Positions 61,301-64,000 of a stretch of DNA of 64,000 nt are shown one piece after another. The stretch is from Adineta ricciae. Its lineage: Eukaryota > Rotifera > Eurotatoria > Adinetida > Adinetidae. Made by a program: the position numbers and the translations under genes. Each line of letters begins with the position of its first letter. Positions within the stretch are counted from its first letter, which is position 1. The DNA is taken from positions 62,001 through 126,000 of the forward strand of contig CAJNOJ010000242.1 of NCBI GenBank assembly GCA_905250025.1, written 5' to 3'. The notes beneath the pieces are model-generated. The model saw only the letters and a list, made by a program, of their open reading frames with translations, ran no database searches and had not been told where the DNA came from.

Positions 61301-62997
61301 GAAATGAGTCGTCCATGTTCAGGAGCTGGGAAAAAGAGAATACTTTTATCGAGAACACATCGACGAAAAAAGCGTGATGATATGCCTCTCGTTCGTCTAT
61401 CATCATTCGGTTTGTTTCTTCTTTGCACGGAGTTTCGATTTGAATACTACTGAGCATGCTTAGAACTTCTTCGCATGATACATCCTCGTTCGAAACCAAT
61501 TCTCACTATTTTCACGTATTTAGACGAATCGAAAGCATTATTTCCGTATGAAACACGTGCGCCTGGTACTGAAAAAGTTCGATTCGATACAGAAGCGCTC
61601 GAACAAATGAAGGATCGAGATGGTACCACGGGAGTTTCTGGTGCGACGAGTGACGGACGATCAGCCGGTAGTCGAACAACAAACGCATACCGTGTGCGAC
61701 GACAACAATCAAGTGACAGTAGTTTAAATACATCACCACGCAAGAAAACAGAAAAAATTCGCGTTAAAGAAGCATTGGATATTCTTGACACGTATCGTGC
61801 TCGGTATCGAATTCGTTCAGGAGGTAAAGAATAGAAACTTTACTCGATTTGTTTTAATTATTCATCATCTATCATAATTATTAGCTGAAATATCCGATAT
61901 TCCAATTAAATGGACGAGAGATTTAACATTACAACGGCCCTCAACAATAGATGACTTGGCAACTCCTACTTTAACAGGTAAATCTAATCTTATTTCTTCT
62001 CGATACTTGTTTACCGACTCTTTCTATTAGATGCACCACGTAGCCAACTGTCTGGCGCTCTACCTCGTTCGATTACTAGCATTGGTGATCGAACAGCTCA
62101 ACATTACAATTCCCCAGGCGATCCAGATGACGATGATGATGATGATCAATCAACAACAAACAGAGATTCAGGATCGAAATTGCGTACATTCAGCGGCTGG
62201 AAACGAGGTGCAACACATTTAGATAAATCTCGATTAACCAAGGGTTTGATGCGAGCATCTGTAAGCTATTCTTCTCTCTCTTACAATGATTATTATTATT
62301 TTTCTCAACTAGGCACAGAACGAATCAGCAATGACATATGACGCAACCAAAGAGATGAATGACATATTTCGATCAAACAGGTAAACTCACTTCCCCAGAT
62401 TTTGTTCTATAAAACTTATTTATTTTAAACATATCGCTTTGATTAATTTGTCTTTCTTTTTTCTTTACAATTCCAGTTGAATAAGACAGAGAGATCGAGA
62501 GTAGGTCGATCTTATGCATTTTATTTTGGTTTTTGTCTCCTATTTTATTCAATTTTTTTTCTCATGATACTCAGCATCTTCTTTCTTTGCCATTCTTCCC
62601 TAATCGCATGGAGAATGAACTATTTCCATATACCCGCTTTGCATGAACAATCTAGAGCATCTTTTTTTTATACAAGGGAATGAACTAGTGATTTGATTCA
62701 GTCTGTTCTTTTGTCTTTGGTTCGCGAAAAACTAATCTTTGTTTTGCTATATTTAGTTCACGCGATGAACAAGCATCAGATTTTTTTGATATACGTTCTT
62801 CCAATGATCAAACTGTACTTGCTTCCTTTTTAAACCCATCAACAACAACAACACTTCAACAAGTCCCTGCAACTTCCTCGGCTATTCCTATGACAACAAT
62901 TCTTCCAACAAAAGCAGAGCCACGTACAGATATCTGGATATCACGTTCACCTAATACGCCACCTGTAACTGAAGCCGACTATGAATCTCAAGTTTGA
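49396..62997 (+). CDS. UNC80: UNC80 homologue, NALCN channel complex subunit
   Basis: By far the largest gene here, about 13.6 kb with some 45 short introns, coding for roughly 3,000 residues. The start (PIPIQIFLWRQSSPFIKQK, then HGLSPSLSDAI and PRWLLIKVAFPHV) matches the strongly conserved UNC80 N-terminus. Near 58000-58800 the DTYVRDFYFFRR, FHDELIKSP and HRIPFILQMLGS segments are again typical of the family. UNC80 is a giant helical scaffold that links UNC79 and the NALCN sodium leak channel and is needed for its neuronal activity. Rotifer-specific parts include a poly-Gln run (50537-50590), Ser/Thr-rich loops, and a CSQC..CSSC pair (about 51220-51290) that could bind zinc. The stop at 62997 follows a disordered Ser/Pro tail; a poly(A) signal lies at 63198. 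Some exon joins in the 52-56 kb part are approximate. Confidence 0.93.
50537..50590 (+). repeat. CAA/CAG repeat coding poly-glutamine
   Basis: Mixed CAA/CAG codons within the UNC80 coding exon give about 11 Gln, then a second short Gln run. Mixed codons suggest slow selection-tolerated growth, not recent expansion. Confidence 0.8.
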
Positions 62998-63224
62998 GCT
63001 TGTTCTCAGGTCATCTCTCTCTCTCTCTTTCTCTTTCTTCTCAACATTGAAAACAAACATACAGTGTATTCTCTTACATAGATTGCTTTCTTTTTCTTTC
63101 CTTGTGGCTTTTCAATCTTCAAGTTCGAAAATTTCACTTATTACAAAATATTTTCCTCTCGCTTTTATTTCTCGATGTGTTTCTTTTCTTTTTCTATAAT
63201 AAATAATCACTATATACATGTACA

Positions 63225-63353
63225 GGGTTCGAAAGAATATTATACAAGGGAGATGCGAGACAATCTCGAACAGAGGGTACAATGAATTTTATACCAAATG
63301 AAAGCTCACCAGAAATGGTATTTGATAGTGTCTTTTCTTATGGGAAAACTTAG
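63225..63353 (+). other. Short open stretch, possible terminal exon
   Basis: After an acceptor-like TACAG, 43 codons stay open to a TAG (YKGDARQSRTEG, then NESSPEMVFD). Composition looks protein-like. It lies past the UNC80 poly(A) signal. It may be an alternative last exon, a gene remnant or chance. Confidence 0.2.
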
Positions 63354-63407
63354 ACATTAAAATTTTAATCAACTTGAAACGAACAAAGCGGTTTTATGTT
63401 TTTGCTC

Positions 63408-63857
63408 CTAAAATACAGTTTTACAGTACTTGATTGATGCGTTTTGTGACATACGGCTAATTTTGCTGCAATAATTTTTAGCAGATGTAATAGTTGACAC
63501 TCTCAGTGCAATAATCATTGTTTGATTTACAGTAGAATCGAACTTAAAAATCGAATTCAACCATGCGACTCTTGTAGGTATGCGTATTTCGGAATAAAAT
63601 ATGTTCATTGATCCGCTTTGAAAAGTGCATATCAGTATAGTACGATGGCTCTCAATCGCAAAACTTGTCGAAATTAAATAGAACGCCATGGAATTCAACA
63701 TTAAAAGGTAATATAATGTGCCACCTACATAGCAACTGCGATCATTAATTTCTATTGATGAAATCTTCTTTATGGCAAAACGAGTTATATTGTTCAAGAG
63801 TAGAAGCATGCATAAGAATCCGTAGTAGTGAACGATTTGCTTGCAAGGAAACGGCAT
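63408..63857 (-). CDS. Membrane protein fragment, GPCR-like
   Basis: An intronless open frame of 149 residues with a stop just before its ATG. It has two hydrophobic segments (GFLCMLLLLNN and YYLLMLNSMAFYLISTSFAI), the second preceded by a Cys and followed by ESHRTI. Cys-TM3-(E/D)RH spacing recalls the divergent rhodopsin-like receptors of rotifers, where IERH replaces DRY. Only TM2-TM3 are visible; the rest is polar and not receptor-like. It is best read as a truncated receptor or remnant. Confidence 0.3.
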   Translation of the reverse strand: MPFPCKQIVHYYGFLCMLLLLNNITRFAIKKISSIEINDRSCYVGGTLYYLLMLNSMAFYLISTSFAIESHRTILICTFQSGSMNIFYSEIRIPTRVAWLNSIFKFDSTVNQTMIIALRVSTITSAKNYCSKISRMSQNASIKYCKTVF

Positions 63858-64000
63858 AGCAATTTACGGACGATATTTTGCATTCTCTTTCTTGTAGCTT
63901 TTCATTTTCGAAATTCAAACATTCGCTGTTTGACTTTCTCATTTCGCTAGACGATCAAATAACAATACTTTCCTCCAGCTCTATCTCAGTATGTTTCTTT
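63858..64000. other. Right edge, nothing recognised
   Basis: About 140 bases to the window end with no supported feature; a longer gene could continue beyond. Confidence 0.3.

Overview
This window is eukaryotic nuclear DNA from a compact animal genome. Most genes are split by many introns of roughly 45-100 bases with GT..AG ends. Intergenic gaps are short, and the gene content is metazoan: a NALCN-complex UNC80 homologue, tetraspanin, caspase, Id-type HLH protein, tandem-repeat galectins and rhodopsin-like receptors. Tiny introns, likely spliced-leader acceptors in front of start codons, divergent 7TM receptors and an intronless fungal/bacterial-style drug transporter together fit a bdelloid rotifer best. 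That assignment is inference; no marker gene in the window proves it.

Left block (about 1.2-15.5 kb, all + strand): five conserved genes lie head to tail with gaps of 89-279 bases. They are a Myb-binding protein 1A/Pol5 homologue (rRNA/nucleolar), arginyl-tRNA-protein transferase ATE1, ubiquitin-conjugating enzyme UBE2G1, a senataxin-like SF1 helicase and the mitochondrial S4-domain factor MTRES1. ATE1 and UBE2G1 both belong to protein-turnover pathways (Arg/N-degron and ubiquitin). Several of these genes have a splice acceptor immediately before the ATG and no room for an upstream exon, which suggests polycistronic transcription resolved by trans-splicing.

Middle block (about 15.6-35.5 kb) is accessory in character. 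It holds an unrecognised low-complexity protein and a small secreted protein (both - strand), two tandem-repeat galectins (+), a broken GPCR, a broken FG-GAP gene and another degraded gene (all -). It also holds a secreted NHL-repeat protein, an MFS transporter, an intact GPCR with one intron, a tRNA-Leu(UAA) and a 919-residue multi-domain membrane protein (all -). Pseudogenes and intronless genes are concentrated here.

A gene-poor stretch (35.5-39.5 kb) rich in purine/pyrimidine tracts precedes the right block (39.5-63 kb, all + strand). That block holds an Id-like HLH protein, a zinc-finger/PARP fusion, a tetraspanin, a caspase with a C-terminal death domain, the splicing factor CRNKL1 and a very large UNC80 gene of 13.6 kb. 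The far right end has only a GPCR-like fragment.

Points worth a second look are the caspase with inverted domain order and a variant active-site motif, the C2HC-finger/PARP architecture, the duplicated Cys motif with alternative donor sites in ATE1, and the candidate trans-spliced operons. Gene boundaries are first ATG to stop; introns were traced by eye from splice signals and frame continuity, so a few internal exon joins may be wrong.
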